This document shows, piece after piece, positions 15,570 through 21,944 of a stretch of 21,944 bases of DNA; positions within the stretch are counted from its first letter, which is position 1; the number at the start of each line of letters is the position of its first letter. A model generated the notes under the pieces. It was not told the origin of the DNA. It did no database searches and was given only the letters and a program-made list of their open reading frames with translations. The stretch is from an uncultured Clostridia bacterium (GTDB lineage: Bacteria > Bacillota > Clostridia > UBA1381): NCBI GenBank assembly GCA_944391255.1, contig CALXSW010000134.1, forward strand, positions 1-21,944, given 5' to 3'. Made by a program: the position numbers and the translations under genes.

Positions 15570-16167
15570 AATTCATTATCTGTCGGCTTTCCATAGCCTT
15601 TATTATCGTTATTTTATCGGCGTACTCTATATCTGAGCCTATAGGTATGCCATGAGCTATCCTTGTGACCTTAACGTTAAATGGAGCTAAAAGCTTTGAA
15701 ATATAAACAGCTGTAGCAGTTCCGTTTACAGTCGGATTTGTAGCAAGAATTATTTCCTCTACATTCCCGTCTGCCAATCTTAAAAGCAGCTCATTTATCT
15801 TAATATCATCAGGGCCTACACCATCCATAGGTGATAATGCTCCATGCAGGACATGGTAAAGTCCCTTATACTCATTTGTGTTCTCTATAGCCGAAACATC
15901 CTCAGGACTTTCAACAACGCATATCACAGATTTATCGCGCTTTGCCGAAGAACATATTGAGCATGGAGATGCTTCAGTAAGATTTTGGCAGCATTCACAG
16001 AGCCTCACTGTTTTTTTTGCTCTTGCTATTGTGTTTGCCATATTTACAGCATCATCTTCCGACATACGTTCAAGAATATAAAACGCTATGCGCTCCGCGC
16101 TCTTTCTGCCTATTCCCGGCAAACGCTCAAATTTCTCGATAAGCTCGTCAATTACAGCGCTGTACAT
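15568..16167 (-). CDS. recR: Recombination mediator RecR
   Basis: Works with RecF/RecO to load RecA on gapped DNA. The 199-residue protein has the N-terminal helix-hairpin-helix LPGIGRKSAERIAFY (16-30), a four-cysteine zinc finger C57-x2-C60-x8-C69-x2-C72, a Toprim domain beginning ICVVESPED (82-90), and the C-terminal ILATNPTVNGTATAVYI and RIAHGIPIGSDIEY motifs. The length is exactly typical. Its ATG shares one base with the ybaB stop codon (TGATG), which points to coupled translation in the dnaX-ybaB-recR unit. An eight-A run encoding KKT lies at 16011-16018. Confidence 0.98.
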   Translation of the reverse strand: MYSAVIDELIEKFERLPGIGRKSAERIAFYILERMSEDDAVNMANTIARAKKTVRLCECCQNLTEASPCSICSSAKRDKSVICVVESPEDVSAIENTNEYKGLYHVLHGALSPMDGVGPDDIKINELLLRLADGNVEEIILATNPTVNGTATAVYISKLLAPFNVKVTRIAHGIPIGSDIEYADKITIIKAMESRQIMN

Positions 16168-16520
16168 CAGAACAAGCCCGGAATGTTGATGCCGCCTGTT
16201 ATAGCGCCCATTCTCTCTGACATCATTTCGTCAGCCTTCTTTATAGCCTCGTTCACCGCACTCATAACGAGATCCTCCAATGTTTCTACATCTTCCGGAT
16301 CAACAGCGTCAGGATCGATCTTTATTGATTTGATCTCCTTCTTTCCTGTTGCCACGACCTTGACTGCGCCGCCGCCTGATGCAGCTTCAACCTCTTCCGC
16401 TTCAGTTTCCTTCTGAACGCGTTCCATTTCCTCCTGCATCTTCTGAGCCTGCTTTATAACATTATTCATATTCTGCTTCTGGTTCATGCCGGCTCCTGAA
16501 AAACCTTTGTACTTACCCAT
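16167..16520 (-). CDS. YbaB/EbfC-family nucleoid-associated protein
   Basis: Small DNA-binding protein that sits between dnaX and recR in most bacteria and dimerises in a tweezer-like shape. The 117-residue sequence has an N-terminal helix rich in Q, M and E (NVIKQAQKMQEEMERVQKE), a central beta sheet AVKVVATGKKEIKSIKIDPD and a C-terminal helix EDLVMSAVNEAIKKADEMMSE, followed by a glycine-rich end. A G/M/Q-rich opening of about 17 residues is somewhat longer than in the E. coli protein, but AGAGGT lies upstream of this ATG; the next ATG is 11 codons in. It is followed by recR with a one-base overlap and preceded by dnaX with a 34-nt gap. Confidence 0.95.
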   Translation of the reverse strand: MGKYKGFSGAGMNQKQNMNNVIKQAQKMQEEMERVQKETEAEEVEAASGGGAVKVVATGKKEIKSIKIDPDAVDPEDVETLEDLVMSAVNEAIKKADEMMSERMGAITGGINIPGLF

Positions 16521-16554
16521 AATTAATTACCTCTTTCTAATTTATTTATATATA

Positions 16555-18462
16555 TCAATCGTCCTCATCTGAAGACAATTCATTTGCCTCTAAAAATTCC
16601 TCTCTGTCGTCCTCTTCCTCATCTGTCAAAGCAGATTGACGTCCCACCTCGCGCTCGCGGTCAAAATCATCGAAATTCTTATCACCGTCTGTAATAAATT
16701 CGGAAAATCTCTCGAGAAAGTCGCTGAACTTATCTTCAGCAATATCAGACTGCTGCTCCGTATCTTTTGCGATATCATCATCGCTTTCCACATGATCCGG
16801 ACTATGAGGCAGCTCAAAAGGATTTATTATATATCTGCTGTCAAAATCACTTCTGCGCGCGATTTTTATAGTGTATTTGCTTCCTGTGACCTTTTTGAAC
16901 TCTTCGCGTATAGTATCCAGCTTTGACATCAGTATCTTCTCCGTAAAAGCGATCTTATCATCAGGAACAAGGACTATTATACCTTCTGAGTCAAATGTTA
17001 TCACGCAATTAGCATACGGAAAAATATACGGTATATTCTTTTGTTTCATTATCTCAACAGTCTGCTTCCAGTTTCTCGCAAGCTTTGCTGTAGGATAATC
17101 ATATGTCAGCTCCTCGTCGGGTATCGGCGAGTATAGCCTGGCTGACACCTGCTTTTCTTCATTATCTTCTTTTATCGTTTTTTTTTCTTCTTCGCTGACA
17201 GCGACCGAACCATTCTTTACAGCCGTTTCAAGAGCCTCGATCCTCTTTATAAGCTCAGAGCTGTCTGAACTCTGTGCAGGCTGAGTTCTGAATGATACAT
17301 CATCAGCTGCTCCCGATGATATTTTATTTTCCAAAACCGCCAGTCTGTCCATAACAGATTCAGGTGACCTGTCAAGCTCCGGTCTTGTAAGCTTTATATA
17401 TGCAAGCTCATATATAAGACGCTGAGATTTCGCCACTCTCGCGTCAGCCTGAGCTTCCGCTATAACGCGGCTCGCATGATCTATCTTTTCAAATGTCAGC
17501 TTCGCGCTTTGAGCTTTAAATCTCATCAAAGTCTGCGCGTCGCATTCCATCAGTGAAGACGGATCATCTGATAATTTACATATCATAAGTGATCTGAAAT
17601 GCTCAAGCATGGACATTGCAAGCTGACCAAGATCTTTTCCGTCTGACAATACTTGATCAAGTATCCTTATAACAGCGGCAGAATCACCGTTTATTATCGC
17701 GTCTGTCAGTTCAAAAACGGATTCGCGAGTTGATATGCCGAGCGTGTTTACAATATCTTCAGCCGTTATTTTGCTGCCGCTCGATGATATAACGCGCTCC
17801 ATTATGCTTAAACCATCTCTTAACGATCCGTCTGCCAATCGGGCAAGCATTCTGTACGCGTCATCGGATATATCATATCCGTCACCATGCGATATCTCTT
17901 TCATTCTGACGATTATATCATCATTTGATATCCTTCTGAAATCAAATCTCTGACATCTTGAAAGTATCGTCTGAGGCACCTTATGCGCTTCTGTCGTCGC
18001 CAAAATAAATATTACATTTTCAGGCGGCTCCTCAAGCGTTTTCAGCAAAGCATTGAACGCGGCTGTAGAGAGCATATGCACCTCGTCAATTATATACACT
18101 GTGTACTTGGCATTCGATGCGACAAAATTAAGATCGTCCTTTATATATCTTATATCATCTACACCGTTATTTGACGCGGCGTCCATTTCCGTTATATCCA
18201 TTATTGAACCGTCAATAATTCCGCGGCATATCTCGCACTCATTACACGGATTTCCGTTATTCGGATGAAGACAGTTTACAGCTCTTGACAGTACCTTAGC
18301 GCATGACGTTTTTCCTGTTCCCCTTGTTCCGCAAAACAGATATGCATGACCAACTGTTCCTGATACGATCTGATTTTTCAAGGTCTTTGTTATATGCGTT
18401 TGTCCCACAATATCGTCAAAGATCATCGGACGCCATTTTCTGTAAATAGCCTGATGCGCCAT
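16555..18462 (-). CDS. dnaX: DNA polymerase III subunits gamma/tau
   Basis: Clamp-loader ATPase that opens and loads the beta clamp. In the 635-residue protein the AAA+ domain has Walker A GTRGTGKT (45-52), zinc-module cysteines C64, C73, C76 and C79, the DEVH box (126-129) and the SRC motif (168-170). The collar domain runs to about residue 370. A variable acidic C-terminal part, ending in a run of D and E, corresponds to tau. The start ATG has AAAGGGAG upstream. A nine-A run at codons 426-429 could produce a shorter gamma form by slippage (see that entry). No strong promoter is seen directly upstream, so transcription probably comes from the SRP RNA promoter by read-through, or from a weaker site I missed. 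Confidence 0.97.
   Translation of the reverse strand: MAHQAIYRKWRPMIFDDIVGQTHITKTLKNQIVSGTVGHAYLFCGTRGTGKTSCAKVLSRAVNCLHPNNGNPCNECEICRGIIDGSIMDITEMDAASNNGVDDIRYIKDDLNFVASNAKYTVYIIDEVHMLSTAAFNALLKTLEEPPENVIFILATTEAHKVPQTILSRCQRFDFRRISNDDIIVRMKEISHGDGYDISDDAYRMLARLADGSLRDGLSIMERVISSSGSKITAEDIVNTLGISTRESVFELTDAIINGDSAAVIRILDQVLSDGKDLGQLAMSMLEHFRSLMICKLSDDPSSLMECDAQTLMRFKAQSAKLTFEKIDHASRVIAEAQADARVAKSQRLIYELAYIKLTRPELDRSPESVMDRLAVLENKISSGAADDVSFRTQPAQSSDSSELIKRIEALETAVKNGSVAVSEEEKKTIKEDNEEKQVSARLYSPIPDEELTYDYPTAKLARNWKQTVEIMKQKNIPYIFPYANCVITFDSEGIIVLVPDDKIAFTEKILMSKLDTIREEFKKVTGSKYTIKIARRSDFDSRYIINPFELPHSPDHVESDDDIAKDTEQQSDIAEDKFSDFLERFSEFITDGDKNFDDFDREREVGRQSALTDEEEDDREEFLEANELSSDEDD
17178..17186 (-). 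other. Possible slippage site in dnaX (nine A residues)
   Basis: On the coding strand nine consecutive A bases span codons 426-429 (GAA AAA AAA ACG). Gaining one A, or a -1 ribosomal shift, gives N-D-K-R-R then a stop (433 residues); losing one A gives R then a stop (429 residues). Both products end just after the collar domain, close to the E. coli gamma length of 431. Thermus thermophilus dnaX uses transcriptional slippage at a run of nine A to make gamma. No upstream Shine-Dalgarno-like stimulator or downstream hairpin is evident, which favours transcriptional over ribosomal slippage if it occurs. Confidence 0.5.
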
Positions 18463-18527
18463 GCTAAAATCTCCCTTTCTGTATGAAATATCTGTCAGAC
18501 GATTTATTTCACATAATTTTATAAAAT

Positions 18528-18560
18528 AAAAAATGCCCGCATTTCGGCGGACGGCATTTA
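18528..18560 (-). terminator. Terminator after the SRP RNA gene
   Basis: On the minus strand AAATGCC plus CGC pairs with GCG plus GGCATTT with a 3-nt bulge, followed by six T. It separates the SRP RNA from dnaX. A smaller ACCG/CGGT hairpin lies just before it (about 18568-18582). Confidence 0.8.
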
Positions 18561-18604
18561 TAGAGGTGACCGAAAATCCGGTATTCTGTAAAAGCTATTT
18601 TAAA

Positions 18605-18714
18605 GGCTCCGATCGAGCTTCCCGTAACACATCACGAATTCTGCTTAGTGCTGCTTGGTTCCCCATCTGACACGGTTCACAGCACGCAATCGCACGGACT
18701 CGATCTTCATCGCC
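18605..18714 (-). ncRNA. ffs: Signal recognition particle RNA (small bacterial type)
   Basis: RNA scaffold that binds Ffh and directs ribosomes making membrane or secreted proteins to FtsY. On the minus strand the core GTGAACCGTGTCAG is followed by the helix-8 hairpin TGG-GGAA-CCA and then AGCAGCACTAAG, the conserved Ffh-binding layout with a GGAA tetraloop and the asymmetric loop. The outer ends pair: GATCGAG near the 5' end with CTCGATC near the 3' end, then GGC with GCC, giving about 110 nt without an Alu domain. Its place just upstream of dnaX is the usual clostridial arrangement. The exact ends are estimated from the pairing and from the promoter upstream. Confidence 0.93.
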
Positions 18715-18729
18715 ATTAACAACACATCT

Positions 18730-18758
18730 ATTATACTACATTTTCTAAAAAACTTCAA
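18730..18758 (-). promoter_or_regulatory. Sigma-A promoter of the SRP RNA gene
   Basis: On the minus strand TTGAAG (18753-18758), a 17-nt spacer and perfect TATAAT (18730-18735). Transcription should start near 18723, about 10 nt before the first paired bases of the RNA. Confidence 0.85.
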
Positions 18759-18797
18759 CCCCTATTTTAAAATTTTTCAGAATATTTCTATATTTTT

Positions 18798-18826
18798 TTG
18801 AATATATTAGAATTATGTGCTATTAA
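18798..18826 (+). promoter_or_regulatory. Weak candidate promoter of the decayed reading frame
   Basis: TTGAAT (18798-18803), a 17-nt spacer and TATTAA (18821-18826) on the plus strand, divergent from the SRP RNA promoter, about 27 nt before an AAAGGA ribosome-binding-site-like sequence. In AT-rich DNA such matches are common, so support is modest. Confidence 0.4.
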
Positions 18827-18859
18827 AAGCTAATATTTACAGTAAAGGAATGATCTTAT

Positions 18860-19165
18860 ATGCAAAAACAATTATATGCCTCCATCATTTTGACGCCAAC
18901 TATTACAATAAACCAATACATAATACCAAGTAAGATACACGAGGAATATACTAATATGACGTGATATGGAGTTTGTATAGAAATGATAAATGAGTGATAT
19001 GGTTGAGGAACACTCAGAAGCACTACCCAGCTTGATAATGTGTTCTGTAAATGTCAGGACGCAGTTGATTTTATGGAATATATACGCGTTCATAAAACAA
19101 AACCTGAAAATCTTGAAAGCGCTCTAAAACACTTTGTTTCGGAACGATATCTTATTGTAGTCTGA
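18860..19165 (+). pseudogene. Decayed reading frame with three in-frame TGA codons
   Basis: Starting at an ATG preceded by AAAGGA, one frame runs 101 codons to a final TGA but is broken by TGA at 18962, 18995 and 19004. The first 34 codons (opening MQKQLYASIILTP) and the last 52 read like ordinary protein; the tail includes DAVDFMEYIRVHKTKPENL and ALKHFVSERYLIVV. A second frame is open across about 18992-19126 (reading MSDMVEEHSEALPSL), so a frameshift may also be present. I do not recognise the family. TGA is not read as tryptophan here, since gdpP, nadC and others end in TGA and tryptophan is TGG. The best reading is a gene remnant; a pair of small genes or non-coding DNA remain possible. 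Confidence 0.45.
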
Positions 19166-19233
19166 ACATAGAAATATCGGGTAAATTTTTGCCTTTTATT
19201 TCGTCTGTTCTGCGCCATTTTCTAAAGATGCAC

Positions 19234-19271
19234 GAGACTGCTGCATACTTGTTGAGTTTTGCAGCAGTCTC
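19234..19271 (-). terminator. Hairpin after the fumarase beta gene, probable terminator
   Basis: GAGACTGCTGCA (19234-19245) pairs perfectly with TGCAGCAGTCTC (19260-19271) around a 14-nt loop, 16 nt beyond the stop codon of the gene. On the minus strand it is followed by GTGCATCTTT rather than a clean T-run, so it may end transcription inefficiently or mainly protect the 3' end. Confidence 0.6.
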
Positions 19272-19287
19272 ACCTGTATGTATCTAT

Positions 19288-19839
19288 TTATATTTTTCTG
19301 AATCTGCTCTGTCCCTGTTCATAGAGATCGTTTCCCTCACAGTCCATGAGGACTACTGCCGGGAAATCTATGACTTCAAGTTTTCTTATAGCCTCAGTTC
19401 CCAGATCGTCATATGCCACTACCTCAGCTTTTTTTATACATTCGGCTATCAGTGCGCCCGCTCCGCCCACTGCTCCAAAATATACGCATTTATTGCGCTT
19501 TATCGCCTCAACCACATCCTTGCTGCGCGCGCCTTTTCCTATCATGGCTCCCAGTCCGTTATCAAGAAGTTCGGGAGTATACGCGTCCATGCGACCGGCT
19601 GTAGTAGGGCCGCATGATCCTATAACCTCGCCCGGCTTTGCAGGACACGGACCGGCATAGTATATGATCTGATCTTTCAGATCTATCGGATACATCTCTC
19701 CCTCACTGTGAAGTCTTGTCATTCTCTCATGTGCCGCATCACGCGCTGTATATATAGTTCCCGAGATCAGAACGCTGTCACCGGCTTTTAAGGAAGTTGC
19801 TGTTTCTTTTGAAATTGGTGCGTTTACTTTTATTTCCAT
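19288..19839 (-). CDS. Fe-S (class I) fumarase / tartrate dehydratase beta subunit
   Basis: The beta subunit forms part of the active site of the two-subunit, [4Fe-4S]-dependent class I hydratases that interconvert fumarate and malate (or dehydrate tartrate). The 183-residue protein has the typical opening in which a strand precedes LKAGDSVLISGTIYTARDAAHERM, then YYAGPCPAKPG, IGSCGPTTAGRMD, MIGKGARS, YFGAVGGAGAL and a C-terminal VIDFPAVVLMDCEGNDLYEQG. The usual length is near 180. AAAGGA precedes the ATG. The alpha subunit, which carries the cluster cysteines and normally lies immediately upstream, is absent: a promoter, a terminator and the SLH gene occupy that side. Fumarase is likelier than tartrate dehydratase but not provable from this subunit. 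Confidence 0.92.
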   Translation of the reverse strand: MEIKVNAPISKETATSLKAGDSVLISGTIYTARDAAHERMTRLHSEGEMYPIDLKDQIIYYAGPCPAKPGEVIGSCGPTTAGRMDAYTPELLDNGLGAMIGKGARSKDVVEAIKRNKCVYFGAVGGAGALIAECIKKAEVVAYDDLGTEAIRKLEVIDFPAVVLMDCEGNDLYEQGQSRFRKI

Positions 19840-19867
19840 TCTCGATATCCTTTCACATTTTTAATCT

Positions 19868-19896
19868 ATTCTATCACATTTCAGACATCATTACAA
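19868..19896 (-). promoter_or_regulatory. Promoter of the fumarase beta gene
   Basis: On the minus strand TTGTAA (19891-19896), a 17-nt spacer and TAGAAT (19868-19873). It lies between the SLH gene terminator and the fumarase beta start, so the gene is transcribed independently, with a leader of about 20 nt. Confidence 0.72.
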
Positions 19897-19916
19897 TACC
19901 TTTTTATAAATACATC

Positions 19917-19949
19917 AAAAAAAGAGACCGAAATGAATCGGTCTCTTTT
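19917..19949 (-). terminator. Terminator of the SLH-domain gene
   Basis: On the minus strand AAAAGAGACCGA pairs with TCGGTCTCTTTT around a 6-nt loop, followed by a T-run; it begins 9 nt after the stop codon. Confidence 0.95.
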
Positions 19950-19958
19950 GAATTTCAA

Positions 19959-21944
19959 TTATTCTGCTGTTGCATCATCAGCTGCATCTGTTTCAGTTTC
20001 GTCTGTTGTAGTTTCGTCGTCTGTTACAGTTTCGTCTGTTGTAGTTTCGTCGTCTGTTACAGTTTCGTCATCTGTTACAGTCTCTTCATCTACCCAAACT
20101 TCTACATAACCTATATCTTCACGATCATAGTCATGATCATTTGTAGCTTCCTGAACAGCTGCATAATACCATGTACCCTTAGGGTTATCATTCCATGAGT
20201 TATGCATATCTACACCTGATGCGTTAGTATCAACTATTCTGTACAATACTCTGTTGATCATTGTCATAGCTTCAGCTCTTGTGATGTTGTTATCAGGCTT
20301 GAATGTACCATCTTCATAACCTGTGATCCAACCTGTAGCAGCTGCCTTTATAATTGCTTCTTCTGCCCAGTGACCTGCGATATCAACAAATGTTGACTCA
20401 CCATCAAGAGTTGTAAATCTTGATATGATAGCTGCGAACTCAGCTCTTGTGATGTTGTTATTAGGCTTGAATGTGCCATCTTCGTAACCGTTAACAATAC
20501 CTGCTGCAGCTACTGTTGAGATTGCATCATTGAACCAATCACCGCTGTTTACATCTGAGAAGTTATTAGTTGTTGTTTCAAACTTAGCTCTTGACTCATC
20601 TGTAAGTATTCTATAGAAGATAGTTGCAACTTCAGCTCTTGTGATATTTGCTGTAGGTCTTACATTTACAGGTTCTCCGCCATCTTCTTCAGGATATCCT
20701 ACGATGTACGCCTTATGATCTACATAATTGAGCATTGCGCCGTTTGCTGTGCCACCAGTCTGTGGATTCGGAACTGGTGATGCTGTAGCTGTTGGAGCCT
20801 GTGACGCGTCTGGAGCTGCTGTTGCATCAGGATCTGGTGTAGCTGTTGGAGCGCCTGTTGTTGAAGGTCTTGCTGTTGAAACAACACCTAAACCACCGCC
20901 GCCGCCTGCAGCTGGCTTTCTTGTAGGAGCTGGTGTTGGAGTTGTTTCTGCTACAGGAACTGACACACCAGTACCAAGTCCAGGAACCTCTTCATAAGCA
21001 CCATCTACTTCATATACAGGAGCTATATAGATAGAGTTTGTATCCTTTGACTCGATCTTAATATTGCCAACTATATCATTGAGAGTCTTATCACCTATGG
21101 CTTCTTTTACAGCTGCTGAAACTGCATTCTCTTCACCAGCATTACCATTTATGATATTCTCAAATTCCTCTTCTTCAAGATAATAAGTCTTATCACCTAT
21201 TTCAAGCTTTGCAACATAGTCTGTGCCGTATGTAGCAGCTGAACCATTACTCTTTGATACCGCTACCTTGATTCCAGCAATTTCCTTATCCTTGTAAGCA
21301 TTGTAGTTTGTGTCTTCACCCTCAACGTCATCAGGAACAGTAGTTGTTATCTTCTCACCAATAACCACTTCAACACTATCTGATACAGGCGCAACAGTAG
21401 GAGCTGGTGTAGCTTCCGGAGCTGTAGTTGCGATAGGTCTTACTGTTGGCTTAGCTGTTGATACAACGATCTGAGCAAGCTTTACATACTGATCATCTTC
21501 GCCCGAGAAGCTAACAGTCATATCACTGTCACTTGGAACGTCTATCTTTACAGAACCGTCAAATTCTGCATTGATAGCGTAAGCCTCTGCCTGAACACCC
21601 TTCATACTTACAGTCGTGAATTCAACTGTGAGCAATTTATTTTCGCCATTTAAGAACGCGTCAAGATCAGCATTTATACCGCTTGTATTCTTAAATGTCA
21701 TAGGAACCGTATATGTGTTGCCTTCTACTGTCACTTCGCCCTGATCGAAGAATTTAGTAGTATTCGCATCCCATACAAGATCATATGTTTCTCCGTTTGC
21801 TACAGGAGTTACATTTGAATCAGCTGTAACTGTTATTGTAAATGAACCATCGAGCTTTACAGCATTTAATACATCTGTTTTTGTAGCTGTAGGAATAGCA
21901 TTCTGAAGAACTGCAAGTCCTTTTTCTATGTATTCATTCCATAC
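19959..21944 (-). CDS. SLH-domain cell-surface protein (5' end outside window)
   Basis: Surface protein anchored by S-layer homology domains, which bind pyruvylated wall polysaccharide. The frame is open to the window edge, so the 661 visible residues lack the N-terminus and signal peptide; a GTG at 21734 is internal, not the start. In order come beta-rich extracellular modules (about 21480-21944), a T/P/A linker (about 21390-21470), a second module, a longer linker rich in P, T and A with five consecutive glycines (about 20755-20970), three SLH repeats (about 20600-20740, 20410-20570, 20240-20400), each with an ITRAE motif and two with GYEDGTFKP, and a threonine/acidic tail. Codon choice (AGA, ACA, GCT) seems narrower than in neighbours, which would fit high expression. 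Catalytic domains, if any, are outside the window. Confidence 0.93.
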   Translation of the reverse strand, partial: VWNEYIEKGLAVLQNAIPTATKTDVLNAVKLDGSFTITVTADSNVTPVANGETYDLVWDANTTKFFDQGEVTVEGNTYTVPMTFKNTSGINADLDAFLNGENKLLTVEFTTVSMKGVQAEAYAINAEFDGSVKIDVPSDSDMTVSFSGEDDQYVKLAQIVVSTAKPTVRPIATTAPEATPAPTVAPVSDSVEVVIGEKITTTVPDDVEGEDTNYNAYKDKEIAGIKVAVSKSNGSAATYGTDYVAKLEIGDKTYYLEEEEFENIINGNAGEENAVSAAVKEAIGDKTLNDIVGNIKIESKDTNSIYIAPVYEVDGAYEEVPGLGTGVSVPVAETTPTPAPTRKPAAGGGGGLGVVSTARPSTTGAPTATPDPDATAAPDASQAPTATASPVPNPQTGGTANGAMLNYVDHKAYIVGYPEEDGGEPVNVRPTANITRAEVATIFYRILTDESRAKFETTTNNFSDVNSGDWFNDAISTVAAAGIVNGYEDGTFKPNNNITRAEFAAIISRFTTLDGESTFVDIAGHWAEEAIIKAAATGWITGYEDGTFKPDNNITRAEAMTMINRVLYRIVDTNASGVDMHNSWNDNPKGTWYYAAVQEATNDHDYDREDIGYVEVWVDEETVTDDETVTDDETTTDETVTDDETTTDETETDAADDATAE
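19996..20079. repeat. 33-bp tandem repeat in the SLH gene tail
   Basis: Two exact 33-bp copies (19996-20028 and 20029-20061) are followed by a partial third (20062-20079, one change). They encode an 11-residue unit of the ETVTDDETTTD type near the C-terminus. The unit keeps the frame, so copy number could change without breaking the gene. Confidence 0.88.

Noticed and set aside
16011..16018. Eight-A run in recR as a programmed slippage site
   Set aside because: It falls inside the zinc-finger region, so slippage would only give a useless truncated RecR; it is treated as background for judging the dnaX run.
18860..19165. UGA read as tryptophan or selenocysteine in the decayed frame
   Set aside because: Several sound genes (gdpP, nadC, the 54-codon gene) end in TGA and tryptophan is TGG throughout; no selenocysteine insertion hairpin is evident after any of the three TGA codons.
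19996..20079. CRISPR-like repeats
   Set aside because: The repeats are directly tandem without spacers, keep the reading frame and encode a simple protein repeat.
19797..20198. 133-codon plus-strand frame rich in C, F, S and V
   Set aside because: It is the antisense of the threonine/acidic repeats of the SLH gene and crosses that gene's terminator and the fumarase promoter.
21732..21734. GTG at 21734 as the start of the SLH protein
   Set aside because: The frame stays open for 70 more codons to the window edge with the same extracellular-type sequence, there is no ribosome-binding site, and no signal peptide follows it.

Overview
The window looks like chromosome from an AT-rich Gram-positive bacterium of the Clostridia (Bacillota). 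The grounds are the gene orders MazG-like/gdpP/rplI and SRP RNA/dnaX/ybaB/recR, a NiaR-type (3H domain) niacin repressor, a GdpP c-di-AMP phosphodiesterase, an SLH-domain surface protein and many near-consensus sigma-A promoters. I cannot place it below class from sequence alone. No CRISPR array, rRNA, tRNA, transposase or complete prophage is visible.

Layout. 1-2752 (minus): rplI (cut by the window edge), gdpP and a MazG-like gene, read from a promoter at 2845-2873. 2913-6686 (plus): nadA-nadB-nadC-niaR, de novo NAD synthesis with its own repressor, starting at a promoter overlapped by an inverted-repeat operator and ending at a strong terminator. 6718-9764 (plus): trkA-trkH potassium uptake, ending at a bidirectional terminator. 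9764-12453 (minus): a YghZ-like aldo/keto reductase behind a perfect LacI-type palindrome, then a sodium-dependent NSS-family transporter. 12454-13044: very AT-rich intergenic DNA and an isolated 54-codon gene with its own promoter and a 19-bp-stem terminator. 13042-14414 (minus): a cytoplasmic GH13 glycosidase. 14507-15569 (plus): an EpsC-type serine O-acetyltransferase. 15568-18758 (minus): SRP RNA, dnaX, ybaB, recR. 18798-19165: a decayed plus-strand reading frame. 19288-19896 (minus): a lone fumarase beta subunit. 19917-21944 (minus): a large SLH-domain surface protein whose start lies beyond the window.

How the parts fit. Most of the window is housekeeping: ribosome, replication and repair, SRP, NAD and cysteine precursors, potassium uptake. 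GdpP (c-di-AMP turnover) and TrkA/TrkH (a common c-di-AMP-controlled potassium system in Firmicutes) lie about 4.4 kb apart, so a functional link is plausible but inferred. I see no convincing new multi-gene system. The points most worth a second look are a nine-A run in dnaX placed where slippage would make a gamma-length product, the LacI-type operator on the reductase promoter, the NiaR-type operator, the orphan 54-codon gene, the decayed frame beside the SRP RNA gene and the unpaired fumarase beta subunit.
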